This document shows, one piece after another, positions 4,732 through 11,530 of a stretch of DNA of 15,295 nucleotides. The position numbers were made by a program, and so were the translations under genes. This DNA is from an uncultured Eubacterium sp. (GTDB lineage Bacteria > Bacillota > Clostridia > Lachnospirales > Lachnospiraceae): the NCBI GenBank assembly GCA_910579075.1, contig CAJTSV010000091.1, forward strand, positions 1 through 15,295, given 5' to 3'. Every line of letters begins with the position of its first letter. Position 1 is the first letter of the stretch. The notes beneath the pieces are model-generated. The model ran no database searches, was not told the origin of the DNA, and was given only the letters and a program-made list of their open reading frames with translations.

Positions 4732-6222
4732 ATGGAGCAGGCGGAAAGCAGCCAGTTAAATCTGGCCCGGAAAATCGAAAAAAAAGGTATTTTGGAAACT
4801 CCTGCTGCAGCCAGGCCGGCATATCACCTGTCATCTCCGGTGGGTTGGATGAATGACCCAAATGGATTTTCTGTTTATAAAGGAGAATATCATTTGTTTT
4901 TCCAGTATCATCCATTCAGCAAGACGTGGGGGCCGATGCACTGGGGGCATAGCAGGAGCAGGGATTTTATCAGATGGGAATATCTTCCGGCAGCAATGGC
5001 GCCAGATGAAAGCTATGACGAGGGAGGATGCTACTCGGGAAGCGCAATAGAAGATGAAGGTGAGCATGTCCTGTTTTATACGGGTGTCATGAACCGGTAT
5101 CTGGAAGATGGCACGCATGAGTACTGCCAGGTGCAGTGTATGGCAAAGGGCGATGGATTGAATTATGCCAAGTATAAGGGAAATCCCGTCATTGCCGGTG
5201 ACAGCCTTCCGGAAGGAAGCAGCACGGAAAACTTCCGGGATCCGAAATTATGGAAAGAAGGGGAATATTATTATCTGGCAGCAGGCAGCTGTAATGCGGA
5301 CGGGGATGGGCAGGTTTTGCTGTACCGTTCTGAAAACCTGGAGCAGTGGGAGTTTCTGGCTGTTTTGGATCAAAGCGGGGGAAGATATGGAAGGATGTGG
5401 GAATGTCCGGATTTTTTCCCTTTAGGAGACCGCCAGATTTTAATGGTTTCTCCGCAGGATATGCGGGCAGAAGGCTATGAGTTCCATAATGGAAATAATG
5501 CGGTATTTATTTATGGATATTATGATAAACTCACATACAGATTTGAAAGGGAGAAAGTGGTGTCCGCAGATTATGGACTGGATTTCTATGCACCCCAGAC
5601 ACTGCAGACACCAGATGGCAGGAGGATTATGATTGCATGGATGCAGTCATGGGACGCAAGGCTGGCAAATGATTTTTGCAGCTGGTCAGGAATGATGACG
5701 CTGCCGAGAGAGCTTATTTTGAAGGAAGGGAAAATTTATCAAAGTCCTGTCAGGGAATTGGAGTCTTACCGTAAAAATAAAATTGAATATATCGGGAAGA
5801 AGATATCGGAAACGGCTGTACTGGAAGGAATCAAAGGCAGGATTATAGACTTACAGGTTGATATTACGGAATTCGGCTTTCATCATTTTGCCATCCATTT
5901 TGCATGTAATGCGGAATACGAAATGCTTCTCCAGTATAATCATTTGAGAAAATGCCTGACTATTGACAGGACTCACTCTGGTCTTGTGCGCGATGTGGTA
6001 TGCCGCAGGAAAATGACAGCGGAGCCATGTATTTTGGAAACGCAAAAGGAAGTATTAAGCCTGCGCCTGCTGCTGGACCGGTATTCTGCTGAGGTGTTTT
6101 TAAACGGGGGAGAAAAGGTGATGTCTGCAATCTTTCATACCCCTATGGAGGCAGACGGGATAGTTTTTGATACAGATGGAACAGCCTGCATAAATGTTGT
6201 GAAATATGACATCTGTATTTAA
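4732..6222 (+). CDS. scrB: Sucrose-6-phosphate hydrolase (GH32 beta-fructofuranosidase)
   Basis: This encodes 496 residues from 4732. It splits sucrose-6-phosphate into glucose-6-phosphate and fructose in the cytosol. The GH32 signatures are in order: WMNDPNG with nucleophile Asp42, the YSGSA block near 101-105, FRDPKLW with transition-state stabiliser Asp170, and MWECPDFF with acid/base Glu224. A C-terminal beta-sandwich follows from about residue 350. There is no signal peptide, which fits an intracellular enzyme fed by a PTS. The frame stays open upstream to 4627, but that extension is the operator array read as GYLT-type repeats and starts before the predicted transcript. AAAGGA eight bases before 4732 supports this start; 4723 is a close alternative. 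It is the first gene of the operon with the hydrolase at 6264 and scrA. Fructo-oligosaccharide use remains possible. Confidence 0.92.
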   Translation: MEQAESSQLNLARKIEKKGILETPAAARPAYHLSSPVGWMNDPNGFSVYKGEYHLFFQYHPFSKTWGPMHWGHSRSRDFIRWEYLPAAMAPDESYDEGGCYSGSAIEDEGEHVLFYTGVMNRYLEDGTHEYCQVQCMAKGDGLNYAKYKGNPVIAGDSLPEGSSTENFRDPKLWKEGEYYYLAAGSCNADGDGQVLLYRSENLEQWEFLAVLDQSGGRYGRMWECPDFFPLGDRQILMVSPQDMRAEGYEFHNGNNAVFIYGYYDKLTYRFEREKVVSADYGLDFYAPQTLQTPDGRRIMIAWMQSWDARLANDFCSWSGMMTLPRELILKEGKIYQSPVRELESYRKNKIEYIGKKISETAVLEGIKGRIIDLQVDITEFGFHHFAIHFACNAEYEMLLQYNHLRKCLTIDRTHSGLVRDVVCRRKMTAEPCILETQKEVLSLRLLLDRYSAEVFLNGGEKVMSAIFHTPMEADGIVFDTDGTACINVVKYDICI

Positions 6223-6229
6223 ATGAAGG

Positions 6230-6244
6230 AGCCGGAAAGCGGCT
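6230..6244 (+). other. Intercistronic hairpin between scrB and the MBL-fold gene
   Basis: AGCCG (6230-6234) and CGGCT (6240-6244) pair around the loop GAAAG, seven bases after the scrB stop and just before the AAAGGAG box (6251-6257) of the next gene. It has no T-tract, so it is not a terminator. A sister hairpin with the same CCGGAAA core lies before scrA. Confidence 0.5.
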
Positions 6245-6263
6245 GTGAAGAAAGGAGAACGCT

Positions 6264-7097
6264 ATGGAAATACAGTATCTGGGTACTGCTGCAGCAGAGG
6301 GGCTGCCGGCCCTGTTTTGTGAATGTGAAACTTGCAGAAAGGCAAGAGATGCCGGCGGGAAAGAGATACGCACCAGAACACAGGCAGTTGTGGATGGAGA
6401 GATTTTGATTGATTTTCCGCCAGACACATACACGCATGCCCTCAGTTATGCCCTGAGGCTTGGACAGATTCAGCATCTGCTGGTTACGCATTCCCATATG
6501 GATCATTTTTTTCCTGTTGAATTGATTCACCGGCATGAGCATTTCGGGCATAATGCGAAGGGGATGCTGCATGTATACGGAAATGCGGCGGTAGAGAAAG
6601 CCTTTTATGACGCTGTGCTGATTGACCGGTTTCGGGTTCATCCCCTGGACGACGCAGTCAGGTTTATAAGGATTGAACCGTTTGCCGGCTTCATGGCAGC
6701 TGGCTTTCATATTATCCCAGTGCCGGCAGATCATGATAAAAGGGAAGACTGCCTGATTTATATAATTGAGAAAAATGGAAAATGCATCTTATATGGACAT
6801 GATACGGGCATGAACCTCAGCAGTGAGGCATGGGAGTGCATTTTCAGCCATAAATACGACCTGATATCCCTGGATGCTACCATGGGAAAAATAAAGGCGG
6901 ACGGTTACCACATGGGGCTGGCAGATGACATTGCATTTGCAAAGATGCTGGAAGAAAAAGGGTGCATCCGTCCAGATACCGTGAAGGTGATTAACCATTT
7001 TTCTCATAATGGCGGCATGACACATGGGGAACTGGAAGAATTTGCCAGGGAACACGGGATGGCTGCAGCTTATGACGGCATGAAAGTGTCGGTATGA
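6264..7097 (+). CDS. PhnP-like metallo-beta-lactamase-fold phosphodiesterase, within scr operon
   Basis: This 277-residue protein has the MBL dinuclear metal site: HSHMDH with His76, His78, Asp80 and His81, then His157 (VPADHD), Asp180 (YGHDTG) and His245 (VINHFSH). It also has the extra structural zinc site of the PhnP subgroup, Cys19, Cys21, Cys24 (CECETC) and His248. The opening YLGTAAAEGLPALFCEC and the ending AYDGMKVSV resemble PhnP as well. PhnP opens 5-phosphoribosyl 1,2-cyclic phosphate during phosphonate breakdown, but no phn gene is near, so only a phosphodiester or cyclic-phosphate hydrolase can be claimed. The gene is 41 bases after scrB and is followed closely by scrA. AAAGGAG is six bases before the ATG. 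Co-transcription suggests a role linked to sugar phosphates, perhaps repair of a cyclic by-product; that is inference. Confidence 0.85.
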   Translation: MEIQYLGTAAAEGLPALFCECETCRKARDAGGKEIRTRTQAVVDGEILIDFPPDTYTHALSYALRLGQIQHLLVTHSHMDHFFPVELIHRHEHFGHNAKGMLHVYGNAAVEKAFYDAVLIDRFRVHPLDDAVRFIRIEPFAGFMAAGFHIIPVPADHDKREDCLIYIIEKNGKCILYGHDTGMNLSSEAWECIFSHKYDLISLDATMGKIKADGYHMGLADDIAFAKMLEEKGCIRPDTVKVINHFSHNGGMTHGELEEFAREHGMAAAYDGMKVSV

Positions 7098-7110
7098 ACC
7101 GGAAACGGTT
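7097..7110 (+). other. Intercistronic GAAA-loop hairpin before scrA
   Basis: AACCG (7097-7101), loop GAAA and CGGTT (7106-7110) form a perfect 5-bp stem with a GNRA tetraloop, overlapping the last base of the upstream stop codon. It lacks a T-tract. It shares the CCGGAAA core with the hairpin at 6230-6244. Confidence 0.5.
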
Positions 7111-7152
7111 GCTGGAAGCAAAAATTCAGAAATGGTGAAGGAGGAAAATGGT

Positions 7153-9147
7153 GTGGAAGAAAAATATGTAAAAACGGCGCAGGAAATCCTGGCCTGCATG
7201 GGCGGCAAAAATAACATTGCAAGTGCTGCCCACTGTGCAACAAGGCTCAGGCTTGTCCTTAAGGATGAGTCCCTGATTGACAGGGATGCCCTGGAAAATA
7301 TTGAACTTGTGAAAGGCAATTTTAACAATGGCGGACAGTTTCAGATTATTCTTGGTACCGGAATTGTCAACAATGTCTATGCCGAATTTATCAAAATGGC
7401 TGATATTTCGGAAATGACGAAAGAGGAATTGAAAAAACAGGCAGCGAATAAGATGAATCCGCTGCAGAAGCTGTTAAAGACCCTGGCGGACGTGTTCGTG
7501 CCAATCCTGCCTGCGCTGGTTGCGTCTGGTCTTTTGATGGGCATTAACAATATCCTGACGGCGCAGGGGATGTTCGTCGAGGGCAAGTCGCTCGTGGAAG
7601 CATTTCCCAAAATTAAAGATTTTGCAGAAATGGTGAACCTGTTTTCCAATGCCGGGTTTACTTTCCTGCCAGTTCTGATTGGATTTTCGGCTGCTAAGAT
7701 TTTTGGCGGGACACCGATTCTCGGGGCGGTTATCGGAGCAATCATGATTCATCCGGATTTAATGAATGGATATGGTTACGGGCAGGCGCTGCTTGACGGG
7801 ACTGTTCCATACTGGAATATTTTCGGGCTGTCTGTTGCGAAAGTCGGGTATCAGGGTACGGTCCTGCCGGTTATCGCATCCGCCTTCTGCCTGTCATTTG
7901 TGGAGAAAAAGCTGCGGAAGATTGTTCCTGCGATGCTTGACAATATTGTCACGCCGCTGCTGTCTGTTCTGATTGCCGGGGCAATGACATTCCTGTTCAT
8001 CGGCCCGGTCATGAGGGGCGTCGGTGATGCTATGACAAATGCAGTCATGTGGCTGTTCTTTGACCTTGGCTCTGTCGGAGGCTTGATTTATGGAGTTACA
8101 TATCCGTTACTGGTTATCACGGGCATGCACCACAGCCTGGTAACGGCTGAAACACAGATTCTGGCAAACATCGGTACACTGGGAGGATCGCCTACATTTG
8201 CAGTTGTTGCAGCTGCGAACTGTGCACAGGGAGCAGCAGCGTTAGCTGTTATGTTCCGCATGAAAAATGATCCGAAAATGAAAAGCCTGGCGTCTGCTTC
8301 CGGTATATCTTCCATGCTTGGGATTACGGAACCGGCAATCTTTGGTGTTAATCTGAAATTGCGATATCCTTTTTACGGAGCATTGATTGGCGGCGGTATC
8401 GGGGCTGCTTATGCCACGCTTGTCAAAGTATTATCTGTTTCACAGGGGCCTTGCGGCGTGATTGGCGTTATCTGCATCCGGCCTGACTGCATGCTTCAGT
8501 TTATGGTATCTATGGCAATTGCAATCGTGAGTGCATTTGCTGCTACAATGATGCTGGGAGGTGTATTTGGGAATAAAGAGAAAACAGCTGCCAAAAGCAG
8601 CGAAGATAAAACTGCCGGCGCGCAGAAGAATGCAAAAGATATACATGCAGAAACAGGAAATAATAATAAAGAAGAAACAGGGGATAATAAGGAAGAAACA
8701 GTGATTTTTGTCCCGATTCAGGGAAATGTTATTTTGAGGGAAAATATTCCGGATGAAACCTTTGCTTCCGGCGTTTTAGGGGATGGTGCCGGCATTGAGC
8801 CGGAAACAGGAGAAGTCTCAGCGCCTTTTGACGGGGAGATATCTTCCATAGCAGAGACACGCCATGCCATCGGCATTACCGGGCCGGACGGAATGGAGCT
8901 GCTGATTCATGTCGGGGTAGATACGGTAAAGATGAACGGTGATGGTTTTACGGTTCTTGTGTCTGAGGGAGATAAGGTCAGAGCCGGACAAAAGCTTATG
9001 ACATTTGATATTTCCAAAATCAAAGCCGCCGGGTACAGCACAACTTCAGCAGTACTGCTGACAAACAGTGATGAATATCAGTCCTGTCATGTGGTAAAGA
9101 CAGGAAAGGCAGAACAGATGGAAAAGCTCATCACGGTGAAACGGTAA
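7153..9147 (+). CDS. scrA: PTS sucrose-specific transporter subunit IIBCA
   Basis: This encodes 664 residues from the GTG at 7153. It imports sucrose across the membrane while phosphorylating it to sucrose-6-phosphate, the ScrB substrate. The domain order is IIB (1-85) with phosphorylated Cys28 in AAHCATRLRLVLK, IIC (about 100-470) with many hydrophobic spans and GITEPAIFGV near 390-399, a charged linker rich in Lys, Glu and Asn (about 472-516), and IIA (about 517-664) with active His586 in LLIHVGVDTV. The IIB and IIC text resembles streptococcal ScrA closely. With IIA fused, only general EI and HPr are needed. An in-frame ATG lies at 7132, but AAGGAGG (7138-7144) falls inside that extension, eight bases before the GTG, and known ScrA proteins also start about 25 residues before the cysteine. 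No antiterminator site is visible. The gene is the last of the operon. Confidence 0.93.
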   Translation: MEEKYVKTAQEILACMGGKNNIASAAHCATRLRLVLKDESLIDRDALENIELVKGNFNNGGQFQIILGTGIVNNVYAEFIKMADISEMTKEELKKQAANKMNPLQKLLKTLADVFVPILPALVASGLLMGINNILTAQGMFVEGKSLVEAFPKIKDFAEMVNLFSNAGFTFLPVLIGFSAAKIFGGTPILGAVIGAIMIHPDLMNGYGYGQALLDGTVPYWNIFGLSVAKVGYQGTVLPVIASAFCLSFVEKKLRKIVPAMLDNIVTPLLSVLIAGAMTFLFIGPVMRGVGDAMTNAVMWLFFDLGSVGGLIYGVTYPLLVITGMHHSLVTAETQILANIGTLGGSPTFAVVAAANCAQGAAALAVMFRMKNDPKMKSLASASGISSMLGITEPAIFGVNLKLRYPFYGALIGGGIGAAYATLVKVLSVSQGPCGVIGVICIRPDCMLQFMVSMAIAIVSAFAATMMLGGVFGNKEKTAAKSSEDKTAGAQKNAKDIHAETGNNNKEETGDNKEETVIFVPIQGNVILRENIPDETFASGVLGDGAGIEPETGEVSAPFDGEISSIAETRHAIGITGPDGMELLIHVGVDTVKMNGDGFTVLVSEGDKVRAGQKLMTFDISKIKAAGYSTTSAVLLTNSDEYQSCHVVKTGKAEQMEKLITVKR

Positions 9148-9178
9148 GCTGGAACGGCTTTTGCAGGACCCGGTAATT

Positions 9179-9279
9179 AAGGAGGCTGCCGCATTAAGCA
9201 AAACATATACAAGATATAGCAGAAACGATTCAAAGGAACTATATCCTGTATCATTTTTCTTAATGCGGCAGCTTTCGTT
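9179..9279. terminator. Hairpin terminator of the scr operon; dispersed repeat copy 2
   Basis: Perfect 14-bp outer arms GCTGCCGCATTAAG (9185-9198) and CTTAATGCGGCAGC (9259-9272) are followed by TTTCGTT. The inner arms ACAAGATATAG and CTATATCCTGT pair with one mismatch. The sequence is highly similar to 1421-1526 over its whole length, differing mainly by a few substitutions and a shorter loop. It lies 37 bases after the scrA stop and separates the scr operon from tig. Confidence 0.8.
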
Positions 9280-9312
9280 ATTGTTTGCCAGTCTGGATTT
9301 GCGAAGGTGGCT

Positions 9313-9350
9313 GGTCACGGAGTGAACAGTAACTGAGTGGTTACGAACAG
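9313..9350. repeat. Imperfect repeats and dyad upstream of the tig promoter
   Basis: GAACAG occurs twice, at 9324-9329 and 9345-9350, each preceded by GGTCACG or GGTTACG. GTAAC (9329-9333) and GTTAC (9340-9344) form a dyad. The block ends 43 bases before the tig -10 box. Otherwise the stretch 9280-9390 holds no gene I can support. Confidence 0.3.
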
Positions 9351-9392
9351 ATACAGTTTTCTGAAAAAATGCTGGTAATTTAAAATGCACTG

Positions 9393-9401
9393 TGTTATAA
9401 T
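9393..9401 (+). promoter_or_regulatory. tig: Extended -10 promoter for tig
   Basis: TGT followed by TATAAT (9396-9401) is a perfect extended -10 element. The -35 region 17 bases upstream, TGGTAA, is weak, as is common with extended -10 promoters. Transcription would start near 9408, giving a leader of about 82 bases before tig. Confidence 0.65.
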
Positions 9402-9438
9402 CTATAAATGACTGTAAATAGCTGGAATAACAGCTGAA

Positions 9439-9460
9439 GGAACCGCCCAGGGCAGGTTTC
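9439..9460 (+). other. Leader hairpin upstream of tig
   Basis: GGAACCGCC (9439-9447) pairs with GGC-A-GGTTTC (9451-9460) around a CAG loop, with one bulged A and one G-U pair. It lies 11 bases before the AAGGAGG box of tig and has no T-tract. It may shape translation or mRNA stability, or have no role. Confidence 0.4.
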
Positions 9461-9489
9461 TTACAAGCTTTAAGGAGGAAATAATAAGA

Positions 9490-10833
9490 ATGAGTGTACA
9501 GGTGGAAAATTTAGAAAAAAACATGGCAAAGCTTACCGTTACGGTTTCCGCTGACAAGTTTGAAAAAGCGATGCAGGAATCTTATATGAAACAGAGAAAC
9601 AGAATTCATATCCCTGGTTTCCGTAAAGGCAAAGTTCCGCGGGCAATGATTGAAAAAGTTTATGGTCCGGAAGTATTTTATGATGACGCTGCTAATTTCG
9701 TAATCAATGAGGAATATCCGGCAGCAATGGAAGAAAGCGGACTGGAAATTGTTTCCCGCCCGGATATTGAAGTTACACAGATTGAAAAAGGAAAAGAATT
9801 TATATTCGAAGCAGAAGTTGCAGTGAAGCCGGGAGTAAAGCTCGGAGAATATAAAGGGGTAACGGTTACAAAAACAGAAGTGGCCGTAACCGATGAAGAA
9901 GTTGATGCCGATATTGAAAATACAAGAAACATGCAGGCACGCACCGTGGAAGTAACCGACCGTCCGGTTCAGGATGGCGATACAGTTGTCATCGATTTTG
10001 AGGGCTTCTGTGACGGCAGGGCATTCGAAGGCGGCAAGGGCGAGAACCATTCGCTGGAAATCGGTTCCCATTCCTTTATTGATAATTTTGAAGAACAGCT
10101 GATTGGCAAAAATGCCGGGGACGAGACAGAGGTCAATGTAACCTTCCCGGAAAAATACCATGCGGCAGAGCTGGCTGGAAAACCGGCTGTATTTAAAGTA
10201 AAGATTCATGCAATTAAGGCAAAGGACGTGCCGGAATTAAACGATGAGTTTGTTTCCCTTGTGTCTGAGTTTGAAACGCTGGATGAATATAAAGAAGATG
10301 TCAGGAAAAAACTGTTAAAACGCAAGGAAGATGCTGCAAAGGGTGCAAAGGAAGACGAAGCTATCCAGAAAATCATTGATGCATCGCAGATGGATATCCC
10401 GGAACCGATGGTAGACATGCAGTGTGAAAGCATGATTCAGGAGTTTGAAGGACGCATTTCCCAGCAGGGCCTTTCCTTAGAGCAGTATATGCAGTTTTCC
10501 GGTTCCAGCATTGAAAAAATGAAAGAACAGGTGCGCCCGGAAGCAGTACAGCGCATCCAGAGCAGCCTTGTGCTTGAGGAGATTGCAAAACAGGAAAATA
10601 TCGATGTAACCGAAGAAGAATTCAATGCCCAGATTGAGAAGCTTGCTTCTGGCTATGGCATGCCGGGCGAAAAGATGAAAGAATTTTTAAGCGAGGATGA
10701 CAAAGAGAGCATCCGGCGCAATATTTCGGTAGAAAAAGCCATTGCAATTGTTATGGAGCATGCGCAGGAAGTGGAAAAAGAAGATAAAGAAGATACAGAA
10801 GACGGGAAAGAAAAAGAAGATAATAAAGAGTAA
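9490..10833 (+). CDS. tig: Trigger factor
   Basis: This encodes 447 residues. Trigger factor binds ribosomes at the exit tunnel and protects nascent chains; its middle domain is a peptidyl-prolyl isomerase. The ribosome-binding signature GFRKGKVPR is at 43-51. The FKBP-like domain spans about 155-240, beginning QDGDTVVIDFEGF and including FEEQLIGKNAGDE. The C-terminal helical arms fill the rest. The last 22 or so residues are a highly charged tail of Glu, Asp and Lys, longer than in many homologues, which accounts for the slight excess over the usual 430. AAGGAGG (9472-9478) is eleven bases from the ATG, a rather long spacing. It is the first gene of the proteostasis cluster, with its own promoter. 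No CIRCE or CtsR box was seen upstream. Confidence 0.97.
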   Translation: MSVQVENLEKNMAKLTVTVSADKFEKAMQESYMKQRNRIHIPGFRKGKVPRAMIEKVYGPEVFYDDAANFVINEEYPAAMEESGLEIVSRPDIEVTQIEKGKEFIFEAEVAVKPGVKLGEYKGVTVTKTEVAVTDEEVDADIENTRNMQARTVEVTDRPVQDGDTVVIDFEGFCDGRAFEGGKGENHSLEIGSHSFIDNFEEQLIGKNAGDETEVNVTFPEKYHAAELAGKPAVFKVKIHAIKAKDVPELNDEFVSLVSEFETLDEYKEDVRKKLLKRKEDAAKGAKEDEAIQKIIDASQMDIPEPMVDMQCESMIQEFEGRISQQGLSLEQYMQFSGSSIEKMKEQVRPEAVQRIQSSLVLEEIAKQENIDVTEEEFNAQIEKLASGYGMPGEKMKEFLSEDDKESIRRNISVEKAIAIVMEHAQEVEKEDKEDTEDGKEKEDNKE

Positions 10834-10860
10834 AGAATCAGGAAAGACAATGAATGACAT

Positions 10861-10900
10861 GCGGCAACGGCTGCCAGCAGCTTTGGGTACAGCCGTCCGC
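10861..10900 (+). other. Bulged hairpin between tig and clpP
   Basis: GCGG (10861-10864) and ACGGCTG (10867-10873) pair with CAGCCGT (10890-10896) and CCGC (10897-10900): 11 base pairs with a two-base CA bulge and a 16-base loop. It fills much of the 87-base gap and ends just before the clpP ribosome binding site. Without a T-tract it is not a classic terminator; it could be a processing or stability element. I see no convincing promoter in this gap. Confidence 0.5.
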
Positions 10901-10920
10901 TGGAACATGGAGGAATCAGT

Positions 10921-11511
10921 ATGAGTTTAGTACCTTATGTCGTGGAGCAGACGAGCCGGGGCGAACGCAGCTATGATATTTATTCCCGTCTGTTAAAGGA
11001 CAGGATTATTTTCCTTGGGGAAGAAGTCAACGAAGTGACTGCGAGCATTACGGTAGCCCAGCTGTTATTTTTGGAATCGGAAGACCCGGGCAAGGATATT
11101 CATCTGTATATTAATTCTCCGGGCGGGGTGGTTACGGCCGGTCTTGCGATTTATGATACGATGCAGTATATCAAATGCGATGTTTCGACTATCTGCATCG
11201 GGCTGGCAGCAAGCATGGGAGCCTTTTTATTAGCAGGCGGAGCAAAAGGCAAGCGCATGGCGCTTCCGAATGCTGAGATTATGATTCACCAGCCATCCGG
11301 CGGGGCCAGGGGCCAGGCAACGGATATTCAGATTACAGCAGAAAACATTTTAAAGACAAAGAAAAGGCTCAATGAGATACTTGCAGCAAATACAGGGAAG
11401 CCAATCGAGACTGTAGCACAGGACACCGAGCGTGACCATTACATGGATGCAAAAGAAGCCCTGGAATATGGCCTGATTGACAGCATAGTGACAAATCGTG
11501 AGAAAGAATAG
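10921..11511 (+). CDS. clpP: ATP-dependent Clp protease proteolytic subunit
   Basis: This 196-residue protein forms the double-heptamer serine protease chamber that degrades substrates unfolded by ClpX and other Clp ATPases. The catalytic triad falls at canonical numbering: Ser98 in GLAASMGAFLL, His123 in MIHQPSGG and Asp172 in TERDHYMDA. The oxyanion segment INSPGGVV is at 64-71 and the N-terminal VPYVVEQTSRGERSYDIYSRLLKDRIIFLG is typical of full-length ClpP. GGAGG lies seven bases before the ATG. clpX follows after 19 bases, so the two are almost surely co-transcribed. No deviating residues were noticed. Confidence 0.98.
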   Translation: MSLVPYVVEQTSRGERSYDIYSRLLKDRIIFLGEEVNEVTASITVAQLLFLESEDPGKDIHLYINSPGGVVTAGLAIYDTMQYIKCDVSTICIGLAASMGAFLLAGGAKGKRMALPNAEIMIHQPSGGARGQATDIQITAENILKTKKRLNEILAANTGKPIETVAQDTERDHYMDAKEALEYGLIDSIVTNREKE

Positions 11512-11530
11512 GTTAAAGAGGGGTGAAGGA

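Noticed and set aside
6219..6734. Minus-strand frame opposite the MBL-fold gene
   Set aside because: Opposite a gene with all metal ligands conserved; no start signal or recognisable protein.
7098..7152. LicT/SacT-type antiterminator site before the PTS gene
   Set aside because: No RAT-like sequence overlapping a terminator is visible, and no BglG-family antiterminator gene is present; control by the LacI-family protein suffices.
9280..9489. CIRCE or CtsR heat-shock operator before tig
   Set aside because: Neither TTAGCACTC-N9-GAGTGCTAA nor a tandem GGTCAAA was found here, nor before clpP or lon.
9511..10209. Minus-strand frame of 232 codons inside tig
   Set aside because: Antisense shadow of trigger factor; composition heavy in Phe, Cys, Asn and Ile as expected from reversed codons.
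11498..11530. Upstream GTG extension of clpX overlapping clpP
   Set aside because: It adds eleven basic residues before the normal ClpX N-terminus and the better ribosome binding site serves 11531.
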